From Brachyspira hampsonii (GTDB taxonomy: Bacteria > Spirochaetota > Brachyspiria > Brachyspirales > Brachyspiraceae): a stretch of DNA of 64,000 bases. Location of the stretch: assembly GCF_001746205.1 (NCBI RefSeq), contig NZ_MDCO01000001.1, forward strand, positions 133,896-197,895, given 5' to 3'. Positions 36,261-45,604 of the stretch are shown piece after piece. Each line of letters starts with the position of its first letter. The first letter of the stretch is position 1. A program made the translations under genes and the position numbers. The notes under the pieces were generated by a model. The model had not been told where the DNA came from. It ran no database searches and was given only the letters and a program-made list of their open reading frames with translations.

Positions 36261-36869
36261 TCAAGATTGTTTTTTTATAATGTATTTATTAATAATATAA
36301 TAAATCCAGCCAATAAGTGCTGAAAGAAGCAAAGTATATATAATATTGAAATTAAAAAATACAACTAATACAAAACTTAATATAAAAAGAAAAGCAGTAA
36401 ATTTATCCTTTATAACCTGTTTACCCATACCAAAAGCTGATAAAAGTATAAGTCCTGCAATAGCCCCTCTTATGCCTAAAAAGGCTTTATGTACATACTC
36501 AGTATTTTGAAATCTCTCAAATATAGGTGCTATCATAAGTATTATAATAAAAGAAGGAGCCATAACTCCGATTCCTGCCATAATACCTCCGAATATTCCA
36601 GCTACTTTGAATCCTGTAAGAAGAGAAGAGTTTACAGCTATAACGCCAGGTATACTTTGAGCAAGGGCAAATATATCTATAATCTCATCTTTAGTTATGA
36701 ATTTTCTTTTATTAACGAATTCATCTTCCATTATAGGAAGCATAGCAAGCCCTCCGCCTATAGTAACAAGCCCTATATAAAAAAAAGAAAAAAACATCGT
36801 ATACCAAGCCGGCTTGATAGAACTTGAAGAATTATCAGTATTTACATTTTTTTTAGAATCGCTGTCCAT
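36261..36869 (-). CDS. chrA: ChrA-family chromate transporter subunit
   Basis: I choose the start MDSDSKKN at 36869; a frame open to a TTG at 36926 overlaps a promoter-like TTGACA. The product of about 202 residues has about six helices and the ChrA signature GLVTIGGGLAMLPIM plus FALAQSIPGVIAVNSSLLTGFKVAG. It forms an operon with the half-length partner at 35667 (15-base gap) and presumably a heterodimer. Confidence 0.85.
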   Translation of the reverse strand: MDSDSKKNVNTDNSSSSIKPAWYTMFFSFFYIGLVTIGGGLAMLPIMEDEFVNKRKFITKDEIIDIFALAQSIPGVIAVNSSLLTGFKVAGIFGGIMAGIGVMAPSFIIILMIAPIFERFQNTEYVHKAFLGIRGAIAGLILLSAFGMGKQVIKDKFTAFLFILSFVLVVFFNFNIIYTLLLSALIGWIYYIINKYIIKKQS

Positions 36870-37122
36870 ATATAATAGTCCAATATTTTTTATATAATAA
36901 GTTATATTATATTTTGTTATTGTCAACAGAAAAATGTCTTCTTATATGATTTTTATATAAAAACTAATGAAATTTAAAAATAAATAATATTGAAAAAGTA
37001 TTAAAAATTATATATAATTTCGCTGTATTAAAAAACTATTATTATTAGCATCATTTTATTTTTACATATTTTTATTTTATTTATTTTATATATTATATAT
37101 AAATGAAATCGGAGGCATACAG

Positions 37123-37365
37123 ATGGGATATGATGTAGAGTATTTAAAAAATCAAACTTCAATTAATTATGATAAAACTCTATGCTATTGTAAGAATGTT
37201 TCATATAGAGATGCATATAAGGTTATAGCTGATAATAGACTAACAAAATTGGAAGAAGTTGTTGAAAAGACTCAGGCATCTACAGGCTGCGGCGGATGTA
37301 AGGATAGAATAACTAGCTTAATAGAATATGCAAAAAATAATAACTACGAACCTCTTAATGTTTGA
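37123..37365 (+). CDS. Bfd-like [2Fe-2S] ferredoxin
   Basis: An 80-residue protein with the BFD-like pattern: CYCKNV near residue 25 and ASTGCGGCKDRI near residue 60, four Cys that bind a 2Fe-2S cluster. Such proteins deliver electrons or help iron release. It is the first gene of a plus-strand cluster with 12-, 17- and 14-base gaps to the next three genes. RBS GGAGG precedes the ATG. Confidence 0.82.
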   Translation: MGYDVEYLKNQTSINYDKTLCYCKNVSYRDAYKVIADNRLTKLEEVVEKTQASTGCGGCKDRITSLIEYAKNNNYEPLNV

Positions 37366-37377
37366 TTCGGATCTATT

Positions 37378-37839
37378 ATGAATGAAAAAGTGCTTAATGC
37401 TTTAAAAGAGCTTAATATAGAATATAAAGAATTTGAAGAGGCAGGACTTACAAAAACAGTTGATGATGCCGCTAAAACACTTAATATAGAGAAAGGTCAG
37501 GTAGCTAAATCAATATTAGTAAAACCCTCAAAAAAAAATTTCGCTATGATTATAGCTTCAGGAGATAAAAAAATATCCTCAAAGAAAATGCGTGCATATT
37601 TCGATTGTAAAACCAGCTTTGCAAATGCAGAAGATACTTTTAAATTGACGGGATTCACATTCGGAGGAGTATGTCCATTCGGTATAGACAAAAATATTGA
37701 TGTTTTAGTTGATAAAAGCATGAAGAGATTTGATGCTCTTTATATAGCCTGCGGAAGCGACAGCTCTTTAGCAAAAATGACATATAAAGAAATACTAGAA
37801 AAAATATCTAATGTAGAAGTAGATCTCACAGAAGACTAA
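37378..37839 (+). CDS. ybaK: YbaK/EbsC-type aminoacyl-tRNA deacylase
   Basis: A 153-residue editing enzyme. Typical features are GQVAKSILVKPSKKNFAMII, the Lys-rich ISSKKMRAY, GGVCPFGI and YIACGSDSSL. YbaK-type proteins hydrolyse mischarged Cys-tRNA(Pro) or related misacylated tRNA. It lies 12 bases after the ferredoxin gene. Confidence 0.85.
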   Translation: MNEKVLNALKELNIEYKEFEEAGLTKTVDDAAKTLNIEKGQVAKSILVKPSKKNFAMIIASGDKKISSKKMRAYFDCKTSFANAEDTFKLTGFTFGGVCPFGIDKNIDVLVDKSMKRFDALYIACGSDSSLAKMTYKEILEKISNVEVDLTED

Positions 37840-37856
37840 TTTTTGGATATGAATTA

Positions 37857-39080
37857 ATGAATAAAACAAAAACATCGAATAAAAAATCATCATCAAAAAA
37901 TAATATAGAAAATATTCAAATATCTAATTTTACCGTTTTTAAAAATGCTGAAATAAATTTTTCAAAAGGATTAAATGTTTTTATAGGCAAAAACGGAACA
38001 GGAAAAACACATTTATTAAAACTTATAAATTGTTTGGATATTAATTTTTATAATATAGAAAATAAAATAGAAAATATTGTGAGAAATGCACGCATAAAAA
38101 GACATTTATACCCTTTTGATATGAATATAGATAAAATATTCAGTAAATATTCTAATTCTAAAAATATTGAAAATAAAATATCTAACTTTATACAAAAATA
38201 TTTGGAATATAAAAAAAAGAAATCAGGTTCTGAATCTAAAATAGAAACAATATTTGAAACTATTGATAGAGATATAAATGAATGCAATATTATTTTTAAT
38301 AAAAAAATTAACTTAGTATTATCTGTTTTAGGAATTAAATATCTTGTAAAAGAAAAAGAAATTTCAAATTTAATACCTCAATTTGAATTTCTAATAAATG
38401 ATGATGAATTATATCATTTTCAAAATAATAAATTTACTTTTATTCCTTGTAAAGATATACTCACTTCTTCAAATGGATTTGCCGCACTTTATGATAAAAG
38501 AGATATCAATTTTGAAGCAGTATACTATAATATTATTAAAAAAACAGAACTTCCAAAATTAAGAGAATTAGATGATGATTTATTTGAAATAGCTAAAAAG
38601 ATAGAAAATGCTATAGGCGGAAAAACTATTCATAAAAATAATAATTTCTTTATAGACTATAAAAATATAGGTGAAGTATCTTTTGATATGGCAGCTGAGG
38701 GGCATAAAAAATTAGCTCTTATATATATACTAATAATGAATGGTGAAATTGATAAAAATACCATACTTCTTTTAGATGAGCCTGAATCAAATTTAAATCC
38801 AAGTCTTACAGATTTGCTCGTTAATATACTTTTGAGTTTATCAAAATTGGGACTTCAAATATTTATAGCTACACATAATAGTTTTATACTTGATGATATA
38901 GAATTGCAAAAAACTGATAAAGATTCTGTTATGTATCATTCTTTTTATTTTGATGAAAATGATTTTAATAGCGGAGTAAAAATAGAGAGTAAAGAGATTT
39001 TGCTAGATTTGGAAAATAATCCCATAAATGAAAAAATAATAAAACAGCATAATGAATATATTGAAGATATGATTAAATAA
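37857..39080 (+). CDS. AAA/ABC-type ATPase, candidate defence protein
   Basis: A 407-residue OLD/SMC-type ATPase: Walker A GKNGTGKT (44-51), a coiled insert (about 95-150), an AEGHKKLALIYI region replacing the ABC signature, Walker B TILLLDEPESNLNPS near residue 305, and the switch His in IATHNSFILDD. The Lys/Ser-rich first 15 residues are low complexity. A PD-(D/E)XK-like nuclease gene follows after 14 bases. ATPase-nuclease pairs of this design form defence systems, so I infer such a role. Confidence 0.8.
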   Translation: MNKTKTSNKKSSSKNNIENIQISNFTVFKNAEINFSKGLNVFIGKNGTGKTHLLKLINCLDINFYNIENKIENIVRNARIKRHLYPFDMNIDKIFSKYSNSKNIENKISNFIQKYLEYKKKKSGSESKIETIFETIDRDINECNIIFNKKINLVLSVLGIKYLVKEKEISNLIPQFEFLINDDELYHFQNNKFTFIPCKDILTSSNGFAALYDKRDINFEAVYYNIIKKTELPKLRELDDDLFEIAKKIENAIGGKTIHKNNNFFIDYKNIGEVSFDMAAEGHKKLALIYILIMNGEIDKNTILLLDEPESNLNPSLTDLLVNILLSLSKLGLQIFIATHNSFILDDIELQKTDKDSVMYHSFYFDENDFNSGVKIESKEILLDLENNPINEKIIKQHNEYIEDMIK

Positions 39081-39094
39081 TCGGATACATATAT

Positions 39095-39679
39095 ATGAGT
39101 ATTATTGAAAAAGATAATTTTAAAATACATTATAGTGATGATTTTGAAATTATAGATATTGAAGAAAGAGATATTAACGATAAAGAAAAAAGAAATCAAT
39201 ATTCGCACTGTATGAGTAATGTTGATTTAATGATAAAAGCTAATGATAAAATAATATTTATAGAATTAAAAAATTTCCAAATAGAAGATGAAAATGGATT
39301 AGAAAATGAAATAAAAGCATTAAAAATAGAAGAGCCTTTAAATAAAGATTCTATTATTTATGAATTAATACAAAAAGGAAGAGGCTCATTTCTTAAAGAA
39401 TATAGTTCAGGATATATTAATAATGATATAGATGTTTATTATTTTATAATATTTCATTTTCCATTTAAAATAAGAAATATGCGGTTCAAATCAAATATAA
39501 ATAAGTGCTTGAAAACAAATTTACCAATAATAAAAACAGACTCTATATATAAAAAATCATTTATAAAAAGCATCTTGTTTATAACAATAGATGAATGGAA
39601 AGAAATATCTAAAAACATAAATGCAGAAAAAATAATATTTGAACCAATAAGCAAAAGCCAATGCATACCTAAGCCATAG
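39095..39679 (+). CDS. PD-(D/E)XK-like nuclease, partner of the ATPase
   Basis: A 194-residue protein with the pattern D44-x12-E57-x-K59 (SNVDLMIKANDK, then IIFIELKNF) preceded by a helix, which fits a PD-(D/E)XK nuclease core. The remaining C-terminal helices (FIKSILFITIDEWKEISK) are unassigned. It is the last gene of the cluster. Presumably it is the effector switched by the ATPase encoded upstream. No close family recognised. Confidence 0.65.
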   Translation: MSIIEKDNFKIHYSDDFEIIDIEERDINDKEKRNQYSHCMSNVDLMIKANDKIIFIELKNFQIEDENGLENEIKALKIEEPLNKDSIIYELIQKGRGSFLKEYSSGYINNDIDVYYFIIFHFPFKIRNMRFKSNINKCLKTNLPIIKTDSIYKKSFIKSILFITIDEWKEISKNINAEKIIFEPISKSQCIPKP

Positions 39680-39752
39680 ATATGCATTAGCTTTTTCCAA
39701 TATACTCATTTTTAGGAGTTATAGAATAGCTAAAGTGCTGAAAAATGCTTTA

Positions 39753-40922
39753 TTAATAAAATGAAGAATTAACTATTAAATACCTGTCTTTTCCATTAGT
39801 ATTCACATCAGGATTATAAACAATATAAATATCATCGCCAAGCTCTACATATCTTAAAAGAGTATCATCAGACATAAAATCGCCCTTAACATAAATAGCA
39901 GAACCAGGCGCCATAGGACAATTATATTGAGTAGTAATGATTTTAGGTTTTGTTTCTATATAACCTTTATAACCGTAAAGTCCGCTTTTATCATTTTTAT
40001 AATTAGCTTCAAGCCAAGTAGCATAAAGCTCACTCCAATCCTGAAACTCTCTAATATTTTTGTTGGCGGCATAAAGTATAGCTTTGTATGTTCCTTTATA
40101 TTCTTCTGGTGCATTTGCTATATCTTTATAAATTTCAAAACCATTTTTAGAATGAAGTCCTAGCCAATACATAAAAAGTGAAACAGTTGCATATTTATGA
40201 ACAGTATATCCCTGATTCCAATTAATAAAATAATCACCTTTAGTTATTAAATACATAGAATCTGTATTATAGTAATTAAGTCTGTTTGCGGGAACTTTGC
40301 CTCTATATGAGATAACTGCCGCTTCTGATAATGCTTCATCAACCCATACATCAAATGCATTGCTGCTTTTATTTTCTAATTGGCTGTAATGTATAACATG
40401 ATGAAGTTCATGAGCTATAGTATTTACAACTGATTCAGGATTCTCCCAGCCGTTTACATAGTCTAAAAATATTATGTTCTCAACATCATTTTTTATCTCA
40501 TTAAGTCCGTCTAATATGGAATAACCTTGCATATAAGGCTTATCTCCTGTATGTCCTCCATTAATATCCATTATTAAAAGAGTTAATTTGCCTTTTAACT
40601 TCCCATAAAGATATTCTTCCATTTCATATATTTTAGATGTTTCTAATATAATACTCTCTAATTCTCTTTCATTAATTTCTAAACCGTTTTCTAAATATAC
40701 ATCTATTTTCGATGTTGAGTATATGTTTTTTGCTTTGAATGTTTCTTTTGAATAGTTATTTTTTATGTATCTTACGGCATTGAATGTATGTTCTGTATTA
40801 TTGCCTTTGTATATATTATAACTTACAGGAGTTTTTAATACTTCATTTAAAGTGCTGTATTCTCTGGCATTTAAAATAAAGATATTTAATACAAAGATAA
40901 TCAGTATAAAATATTTTCTCAT
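39753..40922 (-). CDS. M30-type zinc metallopeptidase
   Basis: A 389-residue secreted protein with a cleavable-type signal (YFILIIFVLNIFILNA). The zinc motif is HELHH near residue 173, with DEALSEAA about 25 residues on. The propeptide-like stretch before it matches the gene at 1278, but there is no lipobox, so it is probably released. The substrate is unknown. Confidence 0.8.
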   Translation of the reverse strand: MRKYFILIIFVLNIFILNAREYSTLNEVLKTPVSYNIYKGNNTEHTFNAVRYIKNNYSKETFKAKNIYSTSKIDVYLENGLEINERELESIILETSKIYEMEEYLYGKLKGKLTLLIMDINGGHTGDKPYMQGYSILDGLNEIKNDVENIIFLDYVNGWENPESVVNTIAHELHHVIHYSQLENKSSNAFDVWVDEALSEAAVISYRGKVPANRLNYYNTDSMYLITKGDYFINWNQGYTVHKYATVSLFMYWLGLHSKNGFEIYKDIANAPEEYKGTYKAILYAANKNIREFQDWSELYATWLEANYKNDKSGLYGYKGYIETKPKIITTQYNCPMAPGSAIYVKGDFMSDDTLLRYVELGDDIYIVYNPDVNTNGKDRYLIVNSSFY

Positions 40923-40997
40923 TATTACAGCTCCTTATAAAATTATAATACTCATAATTAGTATCGGAAAAAATAATGAAAAATTATTTAAAAAAAT

Positions 40998-41030
40998 AAA
41001 GACCTGCTTAAAAAAGCAAGCCTTTAACAA
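40998..41030 (-). terminator. Imperfect terminator after the DUF4234 gene
   Basis: Stem TGCTT / AAGCA with flanking AAAG-CC / GCCTTT pairing, about 20 bases past the stop of 41052-41450. On the minus strand it runs into a TCTTTATTTTTTT tail. Confidence 0.55.
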
Positions 41031-41051
41031 TATATAAAATTAATTTTCTAA

Positions 41052-41450
41052 TTAATTACTTTCTATATTGTATGTAGCAGTGTTTTCAGTATCATCTATA
41101 CTATTCCATATAGCATTCAATTTATCCTGAAGTATAGCACCTGCTACAACATAAACTAATAACCCTAATATTACTAATAATACACTGCTGTCTTCGCTAT
41201 TATCCATACCTACTTTTGCTGTCATTTCTAAATAAACTATTTTACCATATTTATAGTACCAATATAAACTATATATGTTACAAGTTACTAAAACAAGTAT
41301 AAGTTCTAAAGCAGGATTTATATCTTCCCTCTCCATAAAATTTTTGATCTCATCGGTAGTTTTATAAATCCAATAAAGATAATAAATACCGCATGTAACT
41401 AAACTTAAAATTACAAGCATAGGAATACTTCTAACTGTACCTTTTTTCAT
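41052..41450 (-). CDS. DUF4234 membrane protein
   Basis: A 132-residue protein with three to four membrane helices. GTVRSIPMLVILSLVTCGIYYLYWIYKTTDEIKNF is the DUF4234 signature with its CGIYxLYW repeats. A paralogue lies at 44834. Function unknown. Confidence 0.82.
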   Translation of the reverse strand: MKKGTVRSIPMLVILSLVTCGIYYLYWIYKTTDEIKNFMEREDINPALELILVLVTCNIYSLYWYYKYGKIVYLEMTAKVGMDNSEDSSVLLVILGLLVYVVAGAILQDKLNAIWNSIDDTENTATYNIESN

Positions 41451-41594
41451 TTTTAATCTCCATCATATATTTTAATTAGGGAATCTATTATATATTATTA
41501 ATTAAAAATAAACAATACTTTATAAAATTTATTTTACAAAATATTGTTAAATTTTAAATTTACTTTAAATAAACTTAAAGTTATATGGCAGTAA

Positions 41595-42965
41595 TTATAA
41601 ATTTTGATCTTCAAAGAAAGTTTTATATATACTCTTTATCGCTTTATTTAAATCATCATCTTTAACGCCTATCATAATACTTACTTCGCTTATACCTTGG
41701 TTAAGCATTTCTATGTTGATATTGCATTTTTCCATAGAATGCATAGCTCTAGCAGAAACACCTACGCACTGCTGCATACCTTCGCCTACAAGCATTATCA
41801 AGGCAAGTCCATGTTCAAAATATATGTTATCAACATTAAGTTCATCTCTTACCCTTTCATATATACGCTTTTCTTTTTCTGGAGTAATGGCAGAATTTCT
41901 AACTATTACAGAAATATTATCTATTCCGGAAGGAGCATGCTGATAAGGTATATTTTCATCTTCTATTATCTCTAAAAGTTTTCTTCCGAAACCTACCTCT
42001 CTGTTCATCAAATATTTACTCACATAAAGACATGAAAAATCATCTTCGCCTGAAACACCAACTACAGGATTAATACTTTTATTTCTGCTTGCAACTATTT
42101 TAGTACCTTTAGCAGAAGGATTATTAGTATTAAGTATATGTACAGGTATATTAGCTTCATAAACCGGCTGAAGTGCCTCTGCATGAAGAACATTAAATCC
42201 GCCGTAACTTAATTCTCTCATTTCTCTGTATGTAAACTCATCTATAAGTTTAGGATTATCTACTATATTGGGAGCTGCCGCAAACACACCGTCTACATCA
42301 GTAAAGTTTTCATAAACCTCAGCATCAACTGCTTTAGCCAAAATAGCCCCTGTAATATCGCTTCCTCCTCTAGGGAAAGTTACTACATCGCCTTTTTCTG
42401 TATATCCGAAAAATCCAGGAAATATTACCAAAGCAGATTCATCTTTTAATTTAGCCAAATTAGCATAAGATTTTTCTAGTACCGCAGCATTACCGAATTC
42501 TTCAGAAAGTAAAAGTCCTGCATCCTTAGGATTAACATATTTAGCTTTGACTCCTATAGAATTAATATATGCTGCTATTACCTTAGCACTTAAATCCTCG
42601 CCTAATGCCTTAACTCCGTCTGTAAACTTAGTAGGAAGTGATTTATCTTCTGCTATTCTCTTTAATATGTCATTTTGTATCTCTTCTAAAAGTTCATGCG
42701 AAAGAGAAAGTTCATCTATGATATTTTTAAATCTTTCTATAATAATTTTTAATTCTAATTTTCCATCTTTTCCAGCTATAATAGTTTCAGCAAGCGTAAT
42801 AAGCAAATCGGTTACCTTTGTATCCTCTTTGAGTCTCTTTCCCGGAGCAGATACTACTACTATTCTTCTGTCTTTATCTGATAATACTATATCTACTACT
42901 TTTTTTATCTGGCTGGCATTTGCTACCGAAGAGCCTCCGAATTTTGCTACTTTCATCTTACTCAA
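41595..42965 (-). CDS. lysC: Aspartate kinase
   Basis: A 456-residue enzyme that phosphorylates aspartate, the first step to lysine, threonine, methionine and diaminopimelate. Conserved parts are KFGGSSVANASQI at the start, FPRGGSDITGAILAKAVDAEVYENFTDVDG in the middle, and two C-terminal ACT domains for allosteric control (SVIVRNS and CNINIEMLNQGISEVSIMIGV). No lysine riboswitch is evident upstream. Confidence 0.92.
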   Translation of the reverse strand: MSKMKVAKFGGSSVANASQIKKVVDIVLSDKDRRIVVVSAPGKRLKEDTKVTDLLITLAETIIAGKDGKLELKIIIERFKNIIDELSLSHELLEEIQNDILKRIAEDKSLPTKFTDGVKALGEDLSAKVIAAYINSIGVKAKYVNPKDAGLLLSEEFGNAAVLEKSYANLAKLKDESALVIFPGFFGYTEKGDVVTFPRGGSDITGAILAKAVDAEVYENFTDVDGVFAAAPNIVDNPKLIDEFTYREMRELSYGGFNVLHAEALQPVYEANIPVHILNTNNPSAKGTKIVASRNKSINPVVGVSGEDDFSCLYVSKYLMNREVGFGRKLLEIIEDENIPYQHAPSGIDNISVIVRNSAITPEKEKRIYERVRDELNVDNIYFEHGLALIMLVGEGMQQCVGVSARAMHSMEKCNINIEMLNQGISEVSIMIGVKDDDLNKAIKSIYKTFFEDQNL

Positions 42966-43162
42966 ATCCTCCGTATTTAGTAAAATTTATTGAATAAATT
43001 ACTATATACAATAACATAAAATGATTTTTATTTCAATTATTTTGTATATGTTTTTTATTTTTTTAATAGAGTATTAATTCTCGATAAATAATTAAATGTA
43101 TTAAGTAAAATATTATTTCTTTACTACTAATAATCATGTAAAATTTTTTATTCTAATAATAG

Positions 43163-44000
43163 CTTGGGCGGGTGCTTGCAAATTCTAATTAGGCTATAAA
43201 TATAAACAAATTTAAAATTTAAAATTCAAAATGATTCCATAAATTTTAAAGGGCTGGGTATATAAATAAAGTTTAAAAAATCACATTTTTTATATGATAT
43301 TTAACTAGACAATAAAATAATACAAATTACATTATATCATTTTTAATAATGAACAAGTAGCTGATAACTTTAGTTATCAGCTATTTTTTTTGCAAATTTA
43401 TATCTAGTAATTACAATTAATCATTAAACTCTTTTTTATTTTTCATAAAACGCATGCAGATAAAAATTTCAAACCTATTATTATTTAACATTATAATTAA
43501 AACAATAAACAAAATTAAACTAAACATGCGTTAAGTAAAATTTCAAATTTAATAAAAACTTTGGCGGGTGCTTGCAAATTCTAATTAAGCTATAAATATA
43601 AACAAATTTGAAATTCAAAATAAAGCTACAAATTTTAAATGGCGGGGAATGTAAATTAAGTTTTTATAAAATAATATCGTAAAGCAAGGTTAATATATTT
43701 TCAATAATATAAATTTGCATTCAAGCATTATATTAAATTTACTCATAATTTTTGGTTTTGCTTATCATACTAAGAATAGTTTTTTAATTTAATTACATTT
43801 GCCCACCCTTTATCTTTATAGTTTAAATATGAAATTTTTATTTTTTATTTCTTTACTGATTAATTAGAATTTAAAGTACCCACCCTAGTTTTTTATAAAT
43901 TTGAAATGCATTCACCGCATGCAGAATTATATTCACAATTATATACAATAAAAAATATAATTATAATTTTATATAAGATCTGATTACCATGCGAAAGTTA
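43163..44000. repeat. Cluster of GC-rich mosaic intergenic repeats
   Basis: An otherwise AT-rich 1.1-kb gap holds several copies of two components. Type 1: GGCGGGTGCTTGCAAATTCT at 43163-43266 and 43559-43656, and inverted (CCCACCCT) at 43801-43890. Type 2: an inverted pair of CGCATGC / GCATGCG type at 43449-43535 and about 43912-43995. The two types alternate. No coding sequence is visible. Confidence 0.65.
43358..43390 (+). terminator. Orphan intrinsic terminator
   Basis: A perfect 12-bp inverted repeat (TAGCTGATAACT at 43358-43369, AGTTATCAGCTA at 43372-43383) followed on the plus strand by TTTTTTT. No gene lies upstream on this strand within 3.6 kb, so it may end a small RNA. Confidence 0.7.
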
Positions 44001-44071
44001 AATAATGCTTGATTAAATTTTATAATACCTTATTATTAATAATAAATATTTATTGATAATAAGGAACAACT

Positions 44072-44812
44072 ATGAATATATTTGCTTTTACTAAAAAAGG
44101 TACTAATACAAAAATAAACACAGATACATTACTTTTTAATAATGAATCAATATCAGGAAACCCATTAATCATAGATAATCAAAATAACTATTCTCATTAT
44201 ATAAATAATATTGAAGGTACCGCAATTTCTCTTATTGCTGACGGACTTGGCGATACTTTTGCTTCAAAATTGGCTGCCGACATTTATAATGAAAATTTTT
44301 TAGATTTGCTTGAACTTGTTGGAGAGCAGGAAGTATCAAATTGGATAATGCATAATTTTATTAAACTTGAGGTTATAGCAGCTAGGGATTCTGCTGATGA
44401 TAGAGAAAAAGCTATGGCAGGAGCTTCTATTGCTGGGGTTTTATATCATAAATTTGCTGGGGTTTTTGTATTTAATGCAGGAGACTGTAAAGTTTTTGCA
44501 GTTGGAAAAAATAGAGTAACGCAGATAAGCCGAGATCATATCAGCGGTAATGCTTTAGAAAATTGTGCTTGTGCTGGAGGAGGACATTATATAACTATAG
44601 AAGGGGCAAGAAGAAATCCGAATTATAATTATTTTATAGCTTCTAATTCTATGATTGAATTATTACTAAATAAGTACGAAAATATTGAAAAAGCTATTAA
44701 TGATATAATGAGTTCTGCAAATACAGAAGAAGCATTAAATAAAATTAATAAAATTACTGAAGACACCTCTGATAATGTAAGTGCATTAGCATTATTGAAT
44801 ATTTTTGAATAA
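44072..44812 (+). CDS. PP2C-family serine/threonine phosphatase-like protein
   Basis: A 246-residue cytoplasmic protein with PP2C motifs: SLIADGLGDTFASKLAA near residue 55 and VFNAGDCKVFAVGKNRVTQISRDH near residue 135, the usual GDS replaced by GDC. The late motif (TEDTSDNVSALALL) supplies the last metal-binding Asp. It probably removes phosphate from Ser/Thr; the GDC change is unusual but the other residues remain. The gene leads an operon with a DUF4234 protein gene 22 bases on. Confidence 0.75.
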   Translation: MNIFAFTKKGTNTKINTDTLLFNNESISGNPLIIDNQNNYSHYINNIEGTAISLIADGLGDTFASKLAADIYNENFLDLLELVGEQEVSNWIMHNFIKLEVIAARDSADDREKAMAGASIAGVLYHKFAGVFVFNAGDCKVFAVGKNRVTQISRDHISGNALENCACAGGGHYITIEGARRNPNYNYFIASNSMIELLLNKYENIEKAINDIMSSANTEEALNKINKITEDTSDNVSALALLNIFE

Positions 44813-44833
44813 TAAAAAAATTTAGGATTATTT

Positions 44834-45322
44834 ATGAAAAAAGGCACTATAAGACCTATACCAATAGTATTTCTTCTGAATATCATAACTTGCGGTTGGT
44901 ATTATCTTTATTGGATATATAAGACTTCATCTGAAATAAAAGATTTCACTGAAAGAGAAGATTTGAATCCGGCATTAGAGCTGATTCTTGGAATAATTAC
45001 ATGCGGACTTTATTTTAAGTATTGGTATTATAAGTACGGAAAAATCGTTTATAAAGAAATACCTTCAAAAGCTGGTATGAATAATACTGAAGACAAAACA
45101 ATTATTCTTGTAATAATAGATATTTTAGTTGCTGTTATTTATTATTTTAATATTATGATTAATATTTTATTTTTAACATTGGTATTATATGAAAATGCCT
45201 TAACAGAAGAGAATTTGATGAATCTCTTTAGCCTTATACCTACAGGATTAATTTTTATAGTAAATATTTCTTCTCTTATAATGCAGGATAAACTTAATAA
45301 TATTTGGAAGCATATTCAGTAA
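44834..45322 (+). CDS. DUF4234 membrane protein
   Basis: A 162-residue paralogue of the protein encoded at 41052: MKKGTIRPIPIVFLLNIITCGWYYLYWIYKTSSEIKDF, then CGLYFKYWYYKYGK. It has extra hydrophobic helices in the C-terminal half. It is coupled to the PP2C-like gene. Function unknown; the pairing hints at a signalling link. Confidence 0.8.
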   Translation: MKKGTIRPIPIVFLLNIITCGWYYLYWIYKTSSEIKDFTEREDLNPALELILGIITCGLYFKYWYYKYGKIVYKEIPSKAGMNNTEDKTIILVIIDILVAVIYYFNIMINILFLTLVLYENALTEENLMNLFSLIPTGLIFIVNISSLIMQDKLNNIWKHIQ

Positions 45323-45385
45323 TTGTTATGTATATTTTATTATAAAAAAAATCAGAAGACGGCGGAGTGTATGAAATTTAATTAC

Positions 45386-45592
45386 ATACCCCGCCCTCTA
45401 TTTTTTATAACTTCAATTTTCAATTTTGTTTTCTATTTCTTTACTGCTTAATTAGAATTTGTTAGCACCCGCCCAAGTTTTTTTTAAAATTTGGAATTCA
45501 TATAACGCACGGTTAATGAAATTTAAAATATGAATTCATTAATAATACTATTTTTATTATATTAAAAAATACGCTCACCGTGCGGTAATTAA
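45386..45592. repeat. GC-rich mosaic intergenic repeat
   Basis: The type 1 component (CCCCGCCCTC to GCACCCGCCCAAG, 45386-45477) is followed by a type 2 inverted pair, CGCACGGTTAAT near 45507 and CACCGTGCGG near 45576. It has the same order as the copies at 43.8 and 63.1 kb, near the 3' ends of two convergent genes. Confidence 0.65.
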
Positions 45593-45604
45593 AATATCAA
45601 TAAC

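Noticed and set aside
35667-36869. Chromate resistance island linked to the GTA
   Set aside because: Half-length ChrA pairs are common chromosomal genes in many anaerobes. Nothing else nearby suggests metal resistance.
42966-43162. A lysine riboswitch before aspartate kinase
   Set aside because: The leader is short and AT-rich, without the G-rich conserved core or a terminator hairpin.
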